A DNA stretch of 64,000 bases from Acidobacteriota bacterium (GCA_038040445.1 JBBPIG010000018.1:79358-143357), one strand, 5' to 3'. Positions 34,148 through 43,236 are shown, counted from the first letter of the stretch. The notes: generated by a model not told the origin, from the sequence alone. Program-made: numbers and translations.

Positions 34148-34903
34148 ATGAAGATCACCGCCACGGTTATCACGCTTAACGAAGAGCACAACATAGCGGA
34201 CGCGCTCGAAACGCTTTCGTGGGCAGACGAGATCATCGTCGTAGATTCGGAGAGCACCGATCGTACGGTTGAAATCGCCAGGCGGTTCACCGATCGAGTG
34301 TTTGTCAAATCATGGCCCGGTTACTCGGCGCAAAAGAATTTCGCCGCCGAGCAGGCAAGCAACGATTGGATCTTGAGCCTGGACGCTGACGAGCGTGTTT
34401 CGAAAGAACTGGCCGGCGAGATACGACAGCTCAAGAGCGGCGCCGAACCTGAGGCGGCGGTTTTCCGAATACCTCGACGCACGTTTTATCTCGGTCGCTG
34501 GATAAAGCATTCCGGCTGGCGTCCCGATTACAAGCTGCGGCTCTACCATCGCAGGCGGGCTCGCTGGCGAGGCGACTATGTACACGAGACTCTGGAGGCT
34601 GATGGAACGGTGGAAACATTGCGCGGCGACTTGCTTCACTACACCGTTCGCAACGCATCCGAGCATCAGCTAAGGATGGACCGCTACACGACCCTTGCCG
34701 CGGAGCAAAGTTACTCGCAAGGCAAGCGTGCGTCGTTGGTCTCGCTACTTGTTTCGCCGGTCGCTGTGTTCCTTCGCTCGTACATACTCAAGCTTGGCTT
34801 GCTGGACGGCGTGCCGGGTTTCGCGATTGCGCGCTTCGCGGCCCACTACGAGTTTCTAAAGAATCTGAAATTGTGGGAGATGAGAATGAAACGTGATGCG
34901 TGA
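34148..34903 (+). CDS. Family 2 glycosyltransferase (WaaE-like)
   Basis: This 251-residue GT-A enzyme opens KITATVITLNEEHNIADALETL. It has the nucleotide-sugar motif IIVVDSESTDRTVEIA, the metal-binding region ILSLDADERVSKEL, and 'GWRPDYKLRLYHRRRARWRGDYVHE', which is the hallmark of lipopolysaccharide core beta-1,4-glucosyltransferase WaaE/KdtX relatives. A C-terminal amphipathic/hydrophobic helix (SYILKLGLLDGVPGFAIA) may hold it at the inner membrane. A role in cell-surface glycan assembly is likely, together with the convergent family 4 enzyme. Confidence 0.88.
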   Translation: MKITATVITLNEEHNIADALETLSWADEIIVVDSESTDRTVEIARRFTDRVFVKSWPGYSAQKNFAAEQASNDWILSLDADERVSKELAGEIRQLKSGAEPEAAVFRIPRRTFYLGRWIKHSGWRPDYKLRLYHRRRARWRGDYVHETLEADGTVETLRGDLLHYTVRNASEHQLRMDRYTTLAAEQSYSQGKRASLVSLLVSPVAVFLRSYILKLGLLDGVPGFAIARFAAHYEFLKNLKLWEMRMKRDA

Positions 34904-34998
34904 TCCGTGATGCGTGATACGTGATGCGTGCTGCGTGATCGGCCAAGTGACAGCACCTTGCCCTTCACGCATCACGGATCACGCTTCACCCATCACGC
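34888..34998. repeat. GTGATGCGTGAT array with inverted half
   Basis: Copies of aacgtgatgcgtgatccgtg and gatacgtgatgcgtg run from 34890 to 34940. The complementary text (cacgcatcacggatcacgc, then ttcacccatcacg) follows at 34967-34998. It lies at the junction of two converging glycosyltransferase genes and overlaps their 3' ends slightly, so it can act as a shared terminator-like hairpin. Same family as 21138-21300. Confidence 0.85.
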
Positions 34999-36101
34999 TT
35001 CCCTTCCCCGATCACTTCGCTGTAGAGCGCCTCGATTTGATCGATGATCTGCTCGCGGCCGAAGCGCGCGTAAACATCCCGCTGCCCCTGAACCGACAAC
35101 CGCTCGCGAAGCGGCGCGTCCGAAACCAACCACAGCAGCTTGTCCGTGAGCGCATGAACGTCGCGCGGCGGAAACAACAACCCGGTCACGTTGTCCTTGA
35201 CGATTCCGGCGATGCCTCCGACATTCGAAGCGAGCACGGCACGTCGCGCGGCCATAGCTTCGATGGTCACCAGCGAGAAGCCTTCGTCCCAAGACGGAAC
35301 GACAACCACATCGACCGCTGCAAGCAGCTCGGGGATGTGCCGGACTTGACCCGTGAATCGAACCTTCTCGCCAACACCGAGTGAAGCAGCCAGCCGGTTC
35401 AGGTGAGCGGTGAACGGGCACTCCTCTTCGTGCTCTTCTCCGACGATCAGGAACTCCACATCCGCGCGCATTCGCGCTACCGTGGCCGCCGCGCGAATGA
35501 ACTCCTCCTGGCCTTTCGCGGGCGTCACCTGACCTATACAGGCGACGGCTATGTTAGCTCGCAGGCGGAACATCGCTCTGGCGGCATCGCGTTCGATTGG
35601 TTTGAAGCGCTCTGGATCAATCCAGTTCGGCAGGGTGCGCACCCGCTCATCGGGAAGCCCGAGGCGCTCAATTACCGACTCGCGCACGCTGTCTGATACC
35701 GCAATCACCGCCGCCACGTCGCGCAGCATCCATCGATAAAGCGCGTGGCGCTTCAGCGGCAGGTAATGATGCCGAGTCAAGATGAGCTTGACTCCGTTTG
35801 TTTGTCGGCACGCGAGCGCCGCCACCAGGTAGTCGCGTCCCATGTGTGCGTGAACGATTTCGATCCCGTGCGCGTCTACAAGCTCGGTGATCGCGCGCGC
35901 CGACTGAAGGTCGAGAGAGTGTCGAAGCGGCATCTCGTGCCACGAGGCAATCACCCCCGCAAGCGGGCCGCGCAGCGGACTCTCAGGTCTGACCGCGAGA
36001 TAGATCGCGTGCCCTCGACTGGCCAACGCGCGCACGAGGTCGGCGACGTGAACCTCTCCGCCGCCCATCTCGCTCGCCGAGCAAACCTGGAGGATCTTCA
36101 T
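34986..36101 (-). CDS. Family 4 glycosyltransferase (GT-B)
   Basis: This 371-residue enzyme has the GT-B two-domain layout. The N-terminal acceptor domain is MKILQVCSASEMGGGEVHVADLVRALASRGH ... IEIVHAHMGRDYLVA. The C-terminal donor domain has ACIGQVTPAKGQEEFIRAA, VRFTGQVRHIPELLAAVDVVVVPSWDEGFSLVTIEAMAARRAVLASNVGG and the E-x7-E motif (EGFSLVTIE). The start is preceded by GAGGAAC. Its job is probably to add a sugar during LPS or exopolysaccharide synthesis. The stop faces the family 2 glycosyltransferase end. Confidence 0.9.
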   Translation of the reverse strand: MKILQVCSASEMGGGEVHVADLVRALASRGHAIYLAVRPESPLRGPLAGVIASWHEMPLRHSLDLQSARAITELVDAHGIEIVHAHMGRDYLVAALACRQTNGVKLILTRHHYLPLKRHALYRWMLRDVAAVIAVSDSVRESVIERLGLPDERVRTLPNWIDPERFKPIERDAARAMFRLRANIAVACIGQVTPAKGQEEFIRAAATVARMRADVEFLIVGEEHEEECPFTAHLNRLAASLGVGEKVRFTGQVRHIPELLAAVDVVVVPSWDEGFSLVTIEAMAARRAVLASNVGGIAGIVKDNVTGLLFPPRDVHALTDKLLWLVSDAPLRERLSVQGQRDVYARFGREQIIDQIEALYSEVIGEGKRDG

Positions 36102-36216
36102 GGGAGTTCCTCGAACGCGCAGGCGAACCGTTGCGCACCACGTGAATTGCTATCGATCGAGTTGCGAAGCTGGTGCAATGGCCAAGCTTGACAATAGTGC
36201 GCGGCCCTAATTTAAT

Positions 36217-36262
36217 CCAGATGATCCGTTGGATCAATCCAGATGATCCGTTGGATCAATCC
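36217..36262. repeat. Tandem 22-bp repeat with TGATCCGTTGGATCA palindrome
   Basis: The unit tccagatgatccgttggatc followed by aa occurs twice in a row. Each copy contains tgatccgttggatca, with six-base inverted arms around gtt. It lies about 100 bases upstream of the prepilin peptidase start and about 115 bases from the divergent glycosyltransferase start, a position suited to a regulator binding as two dimers. Confidence 0.75.
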
Positions 36263-36364
36263 ACCGCTCGCCAAAGTTCGCACAGACTTCGCTGAGTTGA
36301 TGAGAAAGCGAAACCGCGCAACGCGTAGTCGGCGATTCGTTCTCGGCGAGCAAGAAAGGTGCTG

Positions 36365-37228
36365 ATGGAATATCTTCCGCCTTACTCAATAGGCGCTGTT
36401 GTTTTCATTTTTGGCCTGCTGATCGGGAGCTTTCTCAATGTCGTCATCTATCGGCTGCCGCTGGGCGAATCCATCGTCTTTCCGGATTCGCATTGTCCCT
36501 CCTGTAACGCTGAGATCAAGTGGTATGACAACGTTCCTGTCGTCAGCTACGCGCTTCTACTTCAAGGACGTTGCCGAAACTGCCGTGCACGAATCTCGCC
36601 GATTTATCCCGCGGTGGAATTGTTAGTCGGGTGCCTTTATCTTTTCCTTTTCATAATCCACCGAGATCAAATCAACACTGCGCCGTGGCTGCCCCTGGTC
36701 GTCGACGTCGTTTTCGTTTCGTTGATCGTCCCGCTGGTGTTCATCGATTTGCGCCACAAGCTTCTGCCAAACGCGATCACCTATCCCGGGCTGGTGCTGC
36801 TCCTGGTGTTGCGTGCCATTGCTCCGGACCCCTGGATACTATCTCACGCGCCCAAGCTTTTCGGGCTCGAGAGCGCGCCGGTCTGGGCGCAGTCATTGTT
36901 CGGGTCTGTGCTGGGCGCGGTTGTCGGCGGGGGGAGCTTGTGGCTGGTGCGGGAGGCATATTATCGCTTGAGGCACGTCGAAGGAATGGGGCTGGGCGAC
37001 GTGAAGATGATGCTGATGGTTGGAGCTTTTCTTGGTTGGCAGCTCACGTTGTTGACGATCTTCCTGGGATCGCTGATTGGATCACTGGTCGGCGTGCTGC
37101 TGATCCTGCTTCGCGGTGGTACTATGAAAATGCAAATCCCGTTTGGGGTCTTTCTTGGTCCGGCTGCAATAATATCTTTGTTTGTTGGGCAACAGTTGAT
37201 CGTGTGGTACGTGGGGATGTATCGGTAG
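36365..37228 (+). CDS. pilD: Prepilin peptidase / N-methyltransferase (PilD type)
   Basis: From ATG 36365 (AAGAAAGG upstream) the 287-residue protein is a polytopic membrane enzyme. The N-terminal methylase part has GLLIGSFLNVVIYRLPLGESI, the zinc-binding tetracysteine CPSC...CRNC and 'PVVSYALLLQGRCRNCRARISPIYPAVELL'. The aspartic peptidase part has the catalytic Asp in PLVFIDLRHKLLPNAITYPG and the GxGDxK site in GMGLGDVKMMLMVGAFLGW. It cleaves and N-methylates type IV pilin or type II pseudopilin leaders. No pilus genes lie alongside. Confidence 0.93.
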   Translation: MEYLPPYSIGAVVFIFGLLIGSFLNVVIYRLPLGESIVFPDSHCPSCNAEIKWYDNVPVVSYALLLQGRCRNCRARISPIYPAVELLVGCLYLFLFIIHRDQINTAPWLPLVVDVVFVSLIVPLVFIDLRHKLLPNAITYPGLVLLLVLRAIAPDPWILSHAPKLFGLESAPVWAQSLFGSVLGAVVGGGSLWLVREAYYRLRHVEGMGLGDVKMMLMVGAFLGWQLTLLTIFLGSLIGSLVGVLLILLRGGTMKMQIPFGVFLGPAAIISLFVGQQLIVWYVGMYR

Positions 37229-37312
37229 TTCCCAGTCTTGAGACGCACGCGATCTCAGATAACGGCTCGGAAGCCGACGGGCGAGCGAACTCTCGCCCTC
37301 GAGGGTAAAGAG

Positions 37313-39013
37313 ATGAAAAGGCGAAGTTGGGCGGCAACTTTGATTCTCCTGTTCGTCGCATCGGCGCCGATTACTCCGCGCGCTGCTTCGCGGGAACCTG
37401 TCCGCGCTCGACGCGGCATGGTCGCGTCCACCAGCGAGATCGCTTCGCGGGTTGGGGTCGAGATAATGCAGCGCGGCGGAAACGCGATCGACGCGGCGGT
37501 GGCAGTCGGGCTCGCGCTCGCAGTGACCTGGCCGAGTGCCGGCAACATTGGGGGAGGCGGCTTCATGATGATTCGCCGCGCTAACGGCAATACCGAAATC
37601 ATTGACTATCGTGAGCGCGCGCCGCTCGCCGCCTCGCGAGATATGTATCTCGACAAGAACGGCGGCGTGATCAAGGGCGCATCGACCGTAGGCTACAAGG
37701 CGGTGGGCGTGCCGGGAACAGTTGCCGGCCTGTCGCTGGCGCTCGAGCGTCACGGCAAACTGAAATGGGCTGAGGTCATTGAACCCGCGCGCAAGCTGGC
37801 AACCGAAGGATTCACCGTCAGCTATCACCTCTCTCGAAGCTTGCAAGGTGCGGAGAGCAAGAAGCTTCTCACTCAATTCCCCGACAGTAACAGGATCTTT
37901 CTGCGCGATGGCCGGTTCTATGACGAAGGCGAGCGGCTCCTTCAGCCTGAACTGGGCGCGACTCTTGCTCGATTGAAAGACAAGGGACCGCGCGAGTTCT
38001 ACGAAGGAAAGACCGCGCAGATGATCGCCGGCGACATGAAAGCTAACGGCGGGCTGATAACCGAAAAGGACCTGAAGCAATACGAGCCGACTATTCGCAA
38101 GCCGCTCAAGGGAACGTATCGCGGCTACGAGATCGTCACGATGCCGCCGCCGTCTTCGGGTGGCGCGGCGTTGCTCGAGATGTTGAACATTCTCGAACAC
38201 TACAACCTCGCCGAACTTGGACCCGGCTCATCGGACACGATTCATCTGCTAGTAGAATCTCAGCGTCGCGCGTTCGCCGATCGCGCTGAGTTTATGGGCG
38301 ATGCTGACTTCGTCAAAGTGCCGGTCGAGGGATTGATCTCAAAGAAGTACGCAGATGATCTCGCGAAGACGATCGACTCGGAGCGCGCGACGCCAAGCGA
38401 CAAAGTCCGAGCCGGGAAGCCTGAGTCAACCCAGACGACACATTTCACGATCATCGACGAAGAAGGCAATGTCGTCAGCAACACCTACACACTCAACGGC
38501 GGCTACGGCTCGGGGGTGACGGTGCGCGGAACCGGAATGCTGCTCAACAACGAGATGGACGACTTCACCTCGAAGCCCGGCGTTCCCAACGCGTATGGCT
38601 TGCTTCAGAGTGAAAACAACGCCATCGCGCCGCGTAAACGTCCGCTCTCGGCTATGACTCCGACGATCGTGTTGAAAGATAACAAGGTATGGTTCGCGAT
38701 CGGCAGCCCGGGCGGTCCGACGATCATCAACACCGTTCTGCAAGTGATTGTGAATGTCGTAGACTTCGGCATGAGCATTCAGCAGGCGATCGACACTCCG
38801 CGCTTTCATCATCAATGGATGCCGGACCGGATAGAGTTCGAGCCGCTCGGCATCAACCGCGACACTCGAATGGCGCTTGAAAGGAAGGGGCACGTCTTTG
38901 CTGAGAAGGCTCGAAACATGGGCGACGCTGAAGGCGTGATGATCGACCCGAAAACCGGGATGCGATTGGGAGCTTCTGATCCGAGGTCAGGTGGAGTTCC
39001 GGTTGGGTATTAG
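37313..39013 (+). CDS. ggt: Gamma-glutamyltransferase
   Basis: From ATG 37313 (GGTAAAGAG upstream) the precursor has 566 residues with a signal peptide (AATLILLFVASAPITPRAAS). The family is unmistakable: MVASTSEIASRVGVEIMQRGGNAIDAAVAVGLALAVT, then YRERAPLAA. The autocatalytic cleavage site is before the first Thr of TTHFTIIDEEGNVVSNTYTLN, where the mature small subunit begins, with GSGVTVRGTGMLLNNEMDDF and PLSAMTPTIVLKD downstream. It hydrolyses glutathione and related gamma-glutamyl amides in the periplasm. It lies 84 bases after prepilin peptidase. Confidence 0.94.
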   Translation: MKRRSWAATLILLFVASAPITPRAASREPVRARRGMVASTSEIASRVGVEIMQRGGNAIDAAVAVGLALAVTWPSAGNIGGGGFMMIRRANGNTEIIDYRERAPLAASRDMYLDKNGGVIKGASTVGYKAVGVPGTVAGLSLALERHGKLKWAEVIEPARKLATEGFTVSYHLSRSLQGAESKKLLTQFPDSNRIFLRDGRFYDEGERLLQPELGATLARLKDKGPREFYEGKTAQMIAGDMKANGGLITEKDLKQYEPTIRKPLKGTYRGYEIVTMPPPSSGGAALLEMLNILEHYNLAELGPGSSDTIHLLVESQRRAFADRAEFMGDADFVKVPVEGLISKKYADDLAKTIDSERATPSDKVRAGKPESTQTTHFTIIDEEGNVVSNTYTLNGGYGSGVTVRGTGMLLNNEMDDFTSKPGVPNAYGLLQSENNAIAPRKRPLSAMTPTIVLKDNKVWFAIGSPGGPTIINTVLQVIVNVVDFGMSIQQAIDTPRFHHQWMPDRIEFEPLGINRDTRMALERKGHVFAEKARNMGDAEGVMIDPKTGMRLGASDPRSGGVPVGY

Positions 39014-39061
39014 GCCTGTAAAGCCTTGCTCTGATATACGAATGTTCGTATAGTAGGCGAG

Positions 39062-39382
39062 ATGAAGCTGGCGTGTTTCGTTGGTACGGCGCGCGAGGAT
39101 TTGGCAGCCTTCCCCGAGTCCGCACGTCGACGCGCCGGTTACGAATTGTTCATGGTACAAGTGGGCCGCGAGCCCGCAGACTTCAAGCCCATGCCGAGCG
39201 TGGGGCCGGGCGCCTATGAGATTCGCGTGCGCGACGAAGCCGGCACGTTTCGCGTGATCTACGTGGCGAAGTTCGAGCATGCGGTTTACGTGCTACATGC
39301 CTTTCAGAAGAAAACACGGAAGACCTCACAGGCAGACATCGAACTGGCGGCGAGGCGTTACAAGCTGATCGGAGAGGGATAA
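39062..39382 (+). CDS. HigB/RelE-superfamily toxin (Gp49-like)
   Basis: This 106-residue protein matches phage-derived Gp49-like/HigB toxins: DLAAFPESARRRAGYELFMV, then QVGREPADFKPMPSVGPGAYEIRVRDEAGTFRVIYVAKFEHAVYVLHAFQKKTRKTSQADIELA. The basic residues K-K-T-R-K-T after 'HAFQ' are the usual catalytic/ribosome-contact region. Such toxins cut mRNA on the ribosome. Its last base is shared with the antitoxin's start codon (TAATG), toxin first and antitoxin second, as is typical for higBA. Confidence 0.88.
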   Translation: MKLACFVGTAREDLAAFPESARRRAGYELFMVQVGREPADFKPMPSVGPGAYEIRVRDEAGTFRVIYVAKFEHAVYVLHAFQKKTRKTSQADIELAARRYKLIGEG

Positions 39383-39675
39383 TGAAGAAACCCAACAAGC
39401 GCATCACACGGGGCAGCGGCAATGTGTTTCTAGATCTGGGCTTTCCGCCGCACGAGGCGGTCGTCATGCTGCTGCGCTGTGAACTGGCCGAGGCGCTACG
39501 GAAATGGATAGCCCGCGAGGGTTTGACGCAAGCGCAGGCGGCCACGCGTCTAGGCGTGGTACAACCGCGCATCTCCGAGATCGCACGCAACAAGGTGGAC
39601 AAGCTCTCGCTCGACTACCTGGTGGGCTTGTGCACGAAGGCCGGCGTGTCGGTCGCAGTGAGATTAGCAGCGTAA
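39382..39675 (+). CDS. HigA-like XRE-family antitoxin
   Basis: This 97-residue antitoxin has a helix-turn-helix in its C-terminal half (LAEALRKWIAREGLTQAQAATRLGVVQPRISEIARNKVDKLSLDYLVGLCTKAG). The N-terminal leader (NVFLDLGFPPHEAVVMLLRCEL) is characteristic of antitoxins that neutralise Gp49-like toxins. It binds the toxin and represses its own operon. Translation starts on the base that ends the toxin gene. Confidence 0.88.
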   Translation: MKKPNKRITRGSGNVFLDLGFPPHEAVVMLLRCELAEALRKWIAREGLTQAQAATRLGVVQPRISEIARNKVDKLSLDYLVGLCTKAGVSVAVRLAA

Positions 39676-39839
39676 GCCCCTGGCCGAACCTGTCGCTCCG
39701 GTTTCAGAAACCGCGGCTTGGCAAAATTCTCATAGAGACCACCTGCAAGGATGCGGCGGTTCGCTCGCCGCAAATCAAGCAGCATGACGGAAACGCCTGA
39801 AACCGGAGAAGTGACGGCGCTTTAGGTTGTAAAGTTTAA

Positions 39840-40766
39840 ATGGACTTCTGGTTACTAAATGACCTCGACTTGAGCGATCCGCTCAATATGGAAATTTGGA
39901 GTCACTCCGTAGCCGAACAGGAGAAGATTCAGCCCTACCGAAGTGATTGGCAAATTGGCGAGATCGGCGCGCAACAGGCTATGCGGTTTCCGTTTAAGCT
40001 CCCGTGGGTTCCTGACCCAGTAGGGCTCGACTGGGATAAGGAGGATGCCGTGCTGATAGTTGGATCTGCTTACGGCCCCTTCATTGGAGGCGACGGTCGG
40101 AAGCATGAAATTCCGCCCCACTCATACGCTTGTGAGACCTGCGAAGAGTTTGGCAGAGTTTTCTTTGAGAAGGTCATTCGATCGCGGCCTTACTATAGCC
40201 GAATTAGCGAACTTGCCTCTGGAGTTATTAAGACTTGCCGGTTGATAGCGCTCTTTGATCTATGCCGCGTAGCTTTCGTTCGACGGGCTCCGGAACATGA
40301 TAAGGGCGGCGATGGCATAGCCAATTGCGCCCCGGAGCTTTTTACACGATATGTCGAATCATCGAAATCGAACGAATGGCTCTGGCGGCGCGTGATCGCG
40401 AGCGAGGCGAGAACCATTCTAGCGCTTGGCACTGTTGCTGAGCATGGCGTTTTGCGTCTCTTCGCTCGCAATCTTCAGGATGCCGTGATCAGGGACTCAG
40501 TTGAATCCACGATCATCTTTGAGCGCAAAGGTCTTGATCATAGGTGGCCAGCCCGTTACGCCAACAGACATCGGATGCTAAAAACTCGAAAGGTAATGTC
40601 GCCAATTCCATTCTGGAAGATCGATGGCCGAACGGCGGCTGGATTCCATCGGACATGGAATGTAGCTGTGGTGCCTCATCCAACTGGCGCACGCGGGGAT
40701 TTCGGCTCCTATCCGATAGAAGCGTTGCGGGAAGCCTACAAGCGCCGATACGAATCTAATGTGTAG
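39840..40766 (+). CDS. Hypothetical protein, possible uracil-DNA-glycosylase-like fold
   Basis: This 308-residue soluble protein is not recognised with certainty. Three spaced motifs recall the UDG superfamily: a first strand and loop AVLIVGSAYGPFIGGD (UDG motif 1 'vG..PGp.e'), a central ILALGTVAEHGVLRLF ('ilalG..A...l'), and a late VAVVPHPTGARG where UDGs have 'HPS'. A CETC pair (ACETCEEF) could bind metal. It is isolated between toxin-antitoxin genes, as many accessory nucleic-acid enzymes are. Another DNA- or nucleotide-binding role is equally possible. Confidence 0.4.
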   Translation: MDFWLLNDLDLSDPLNMEIWSHSVAEQEKIQPYRSDWQIGEIGAQQAMRFPFKLPWVPDPVGLDWDKEDAVLIVGSAYGPFIGGDGRKHEIPPHSYACETCEEFGRVFFEKVIRSRPYYSRISELASGVIKTCRLIALFDLCRVAFVRRAPEHDKGGDGIANCAPELFTRYVESSKSNEWLWRRVIASEARTILALGTVAEHGVLRLFARNLQDAVIRDSVESTIIFERKGLDHRWPARYANRHRMLKTRKVMSPIPFWKIDGRTAAGFHRTWNVAVVPHPTGARGDFGSYPIEALREAYKRRYESNV

Positions 40767-41109
40767 CTCCACCTACTCCACCTAACGAATACGCCCATAC
40801 GGCCGCAGATCCCTTTGACGCATTAACACCTGATTTTCAGCGTTCCAGTTCCAAGCCGCGGCCCGGTTGACGCAAGAACCTTTAACGCGGCGCGAAGCAT
40901 GAGGCTTGCCTAGGAACTTTGGAACAAGTAATAATCTGCCGGTCGGGAAGTTCCTGGAACTATTAAGGAATAAGGACATGAAGATAGAGCGTCCCCATCG
41001 TGAGATCGTGGATAGAGAGACCGCCTTGGAACGGATGAAGTCGTTGCCGAAGCGCAGGCAGAAACTGATTGCCGCTATTAGACGACAGGCGCGCACACGG
41101 AGCAGTCAA

Positions 41110-41316
41110 ATGAACTTCATTGTCGAGTTGGAACAAGAAGAAGACGGACGCTGGATTGCTGAGGTCGCCGATATTCCAGGCGCTTTCGCTTATGGTCAAT
41201 CACAACAGCAAGCCTTGGCCAAGGTCGAGGCGCTGGCGTTGCGCGCTATCGCTGACAGGCTCGAGCACGGAGAGATTGCCGCCGATCTCGTCAGCGTTAC
41301 GTTTGCAGCAGGATGA
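41110..41316 (+). CDS. HicB-like antitoxin, apparently orphan
   Basis: From ATG 41110, behind GGAGCAGTC, the 68-residue protein is a standard HicB domain: MNFIVELEQEEDGRWIAEVA, DIPGAFAYGQSQQQALAKVE, ALALRAIADRLEHGE. The same frame is open upstream, and a start at 40978 would add 44 basic residues (IERPHREIVDRETALERMKS and on), so an N-terminal extension cannot be excluded. No HicA toxin with its zinc-free dsRNA-binding fold is encoded next to it; the downstream DNA reads as a broken frame (MVINKKVGGSLLRLHAVMYT). The toxin seems to be lost. Confidence 0.7.
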   Translation: MNFIVELEQEEDGRWIAEVADIPGAFAYGQSQQQALAKVEALALRAIADRLEHGEIAADLVSVTFAAG

Positions 41317-41419
41317 GCCAATGGTCATCAACAAAAAGGTAGGCGGATCCTTGCTGCGCTTGCACGCTGTTATGTACACAGCCTGCCGCCAGCGTCACGA
41401 TGAGTATTAGAATAGTGTT

Positions 41420-41701
41420 GTGCAGATCCGCTACCACATCAATCCAACGACCGGACTGCCGCACATTTACGACCACTTCGTTTCGGAGAATGAAGTTGAG
41501 GATATCCTCGGTCGACCGCTACAAGATATACGTGGACGTGATGACTCTCGCATTGCGATCGGTCAGACTGGAGAGGGGCGATATCTGAAGGTGATCTACG
41601 TGCTTGATCCAATTCCAGACTCCGTTTTCGTCATAACCGCATACGAGCTGGGTCCGAAGGCAAAGCGGGCAATCCGCCGTAAACGAAGGAAAAACCTATG
41701 A
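41420..41701 (+). CDS. Small RelE/BrnT-like or DUF4258-like toxin candidate
   Basis: This 93-residue protein starts at GTG: QIRYHINPTTGLPHIYDHFV, then SENEVEDILGRPLQDIRGRDDSRIAIGQT and GRYLKVIYVLDPIPDSVFVITAYEL, ending in a basic tail (KAKRAIRRKRRK). The strand order 'GRYLkVIYv...d...ViTAyel' matches DUF4258/BrnT-type toxins. It overlaps the next gene by four bases (ATGA), as toxin-antitoxin pairs do. The family assignment is by pattern, not by a search. Confidence 0.6.
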   Translation: MQIRYHINPTTGLPHIYDHFVSENEVEDILGRPLQDIRGRDDSRIAIGQTGEGRYLKVIYVLDPIPDSVFVITAYELGPKAKRAIRRKRRKNL

Positions 41702-41982
41702 GTGCTGAAAAATATCCGCGCGGATGGAATGAGGCGCGAGTTCGTCGCGTGCTCGAATATTACGAATCGCAAAGTGATGAAGAAGCTGCGGCTGAAATTG
41801 AAACAGCTTTTGAAAGCACCACGATGGAAGTCCCCGTCGCTCTCGTACCGGAAGTACGTCGATTAATAGCAAAACGAAAGCGGGCACGCCCGACGAAGAA
41901 GCAAAACACCACGCTCCAGCCGCGGAGCCGCGCGCAACGTCGATCCAAGACTCAAAGAAATTCTCGCGCGGCTCGCGGCTGA
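41698..41982 (+). CDS. Antitoxin-like partner of the preceding gene
   Basis: This 94-residue protein reads MSAEKYPRGWNEARVRRVLE, then YYESQSDEEAAAEIETAFES, then TMEVPVALVPEVRRLIAKRK and a long basic low-complexity tail. The 'ESQSDEEAAAE.E.' block and 'VPvALVPEVRrLIA' segment are commonly seen in proteins encoded directly after DUF4258-like toxins. It starts within the toxin's stop codon. The tail after residue 70 may be unstructured and DNA-binding. Confidence 0.55.
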   Translation: MSAEKYPRGWNEARVRRVLEYYESQSDEEAAAEIETAFESTTMEVPVALVPEVRRLIAKRKRARPTKKQNTTLQPRSRAQRRSKTQRNSRAARG

Positions 41983-42021
41983 ACGTGAGGCCTCGGATCG
42001 TCTTCAGCACGGAGAGCCTGC

Positions 42022-43236
42022 GTGACTATAAACGAACAAATAAGCCTCCTTCGAAAAGGCACGGTCGACTGCATTCCCGAAGACGAGCTTCGGCGCAAGC
42101 TTGAACGCGCCGCGAAGACTGGCAAGCCGCTTCGTGTGAAAGCCGGTTTCGATCCGACCGCGCCGGACATTCATCTCGGGCACACCGTGCTCATCCGCAA
42201 GATGCGCCACTTTCAACAACTAGGGCACACAGTCATTTTTTTGATCGGCGACTTCACCGGGATGATTGGCGATCCCTCGGGACGATCAGCGACGCGGCCG
42301 GCGCTCACTCGCGAACAGATCGACGATAACGCCGAGACCTACAAGCAACAGATCTTCAAGTTGCTCGACCGCGAGCGCACCGAAATCAGGTTCAACAACG
42401 AATGGTTTTCAAAGTTCACCGCCGATGAACTTGTCCGTCTGGCGGGAAAGGCAACCGTCGCGCAGTTGCTCGAGCGCGATGATTTCAAAAAGCGCTTCCA
42501 GGCTCAAGCGCCCATAAGCCTGCACGAGCTGCTCTACGCGCTGGCGCAAGGCTACGATTCGGTAGCTCTTGAAGCCGATGTCGAGCTCGGCGGCACTGAT
42601 CAGAAGTTCAACTTGCTGATGGCGCGTCAGGTTCAGCAAGCCTACGGCGTGAAAGAGCCGCAGCTCATTATGACCACGCCGTTGCTTGAAGGACTCGATG
42701 GTGTGCAGAAGATGTCCAAGAGTCTGAACAACTACATCGGCATAACCGAATCCCCGCGCGATATTTTCGGCAAGGTTATGTCGATCAGCGATGAGTTGAT
42801 GTGGCGTTACTACGAACTGCTGACCGATGAGTCTTTGACCGATATCACCGTGCTGAGAGCGGCGGTCGAGCGCGGCGAGCGGCATCCTCGTGACCTGAAA
42901 GCTGAGCTCGCTCGCCGCATCGTCGCCGACTTTCATTCGCAAGCGGAAGCAGATGAAGCAAGCCGCGAGTTCGATCAGTTGTTCCGCGACCGCCAGACTC
43001 CGACGGACATTCCAACTATCGAGAAGCCTGCGGCTGCGATCAAGTTGGTGAAGCTGTTGGCCTCCGAAGGCCTAGCGCCTTCCGTAGCAGAAGCACAGAG
43101 GCTCATTGCACAAGGTGGCGTCAGAGTGAACGGCGAGCGAGTGAGCGACATCAAGCTCGAAGTTGGATCGCAGCCGGGCGATGTAGCAATGATCCAGGTC
43201 GGCAGCCGAAAGTTCTTGCGTGTTGTGTTCACGTGA
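42022..43236 (+). CDS. tyrS: Tyrosyl-tRNA synthetase
   Basis: The 404-residue enzyme starts at GTG with GGAGAG upstream. It has the class I signatures HLGH at 51-54 (in [18 protein letters not shown]) and KMSKS at 230-234, an [10 protein letters not shown] tyrosine/ATP-site strand, and a C-terminal S4 RNA-binding domain ([29 protein letters not shown]). The sequence type is the TyrZ-like branch with the insertion after HIGH, common in acidobacteria. It charges tRNA-Tyr. It follows the small TA genes by 39 bases but is probably transcribed separately. Confidence 0.95.
   Translation: MTINEQISLLRKGTVDCIPEDELRRKLERAAKTGKPLRVKAGFDPTAPDIHLGHTVLIRKMRHFQQLGHTVIFLIGDFTGMIGDPSGRSATRPALTREQIDDNAETYKQQIFKLLDRERTEIRFNNEWFSKFTADELVRLAGKATVAQLLERDDFKKRFQAQAPISLHELLYALAQGYDSVALEADVELGGTDQKFNLLMARQVQQAYGVKEPQLIMTTPLLEGLDGVQKMSKSLNNYIGITESPRDIFGKVMSISDELMWRYYELLTDESLTDITVLRAAVERGERHPRDLKAELARRIVADFHSQAEADEASREFDQLFRDRQTPTDIPTIEKPAAAIKLVKLLASEGLAPSVAEAQRLIAQGGVRVNGERVSDIKLEVGSQPGDVAMIQVGSRKFLRVVFT

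Noticed and set aside
37082..38200. 372-codon minus-strand frame
   Set aside because: Antisense to prepilin peptidase and gamma-glutamyltransferase, both of which have full catalytic motifs.
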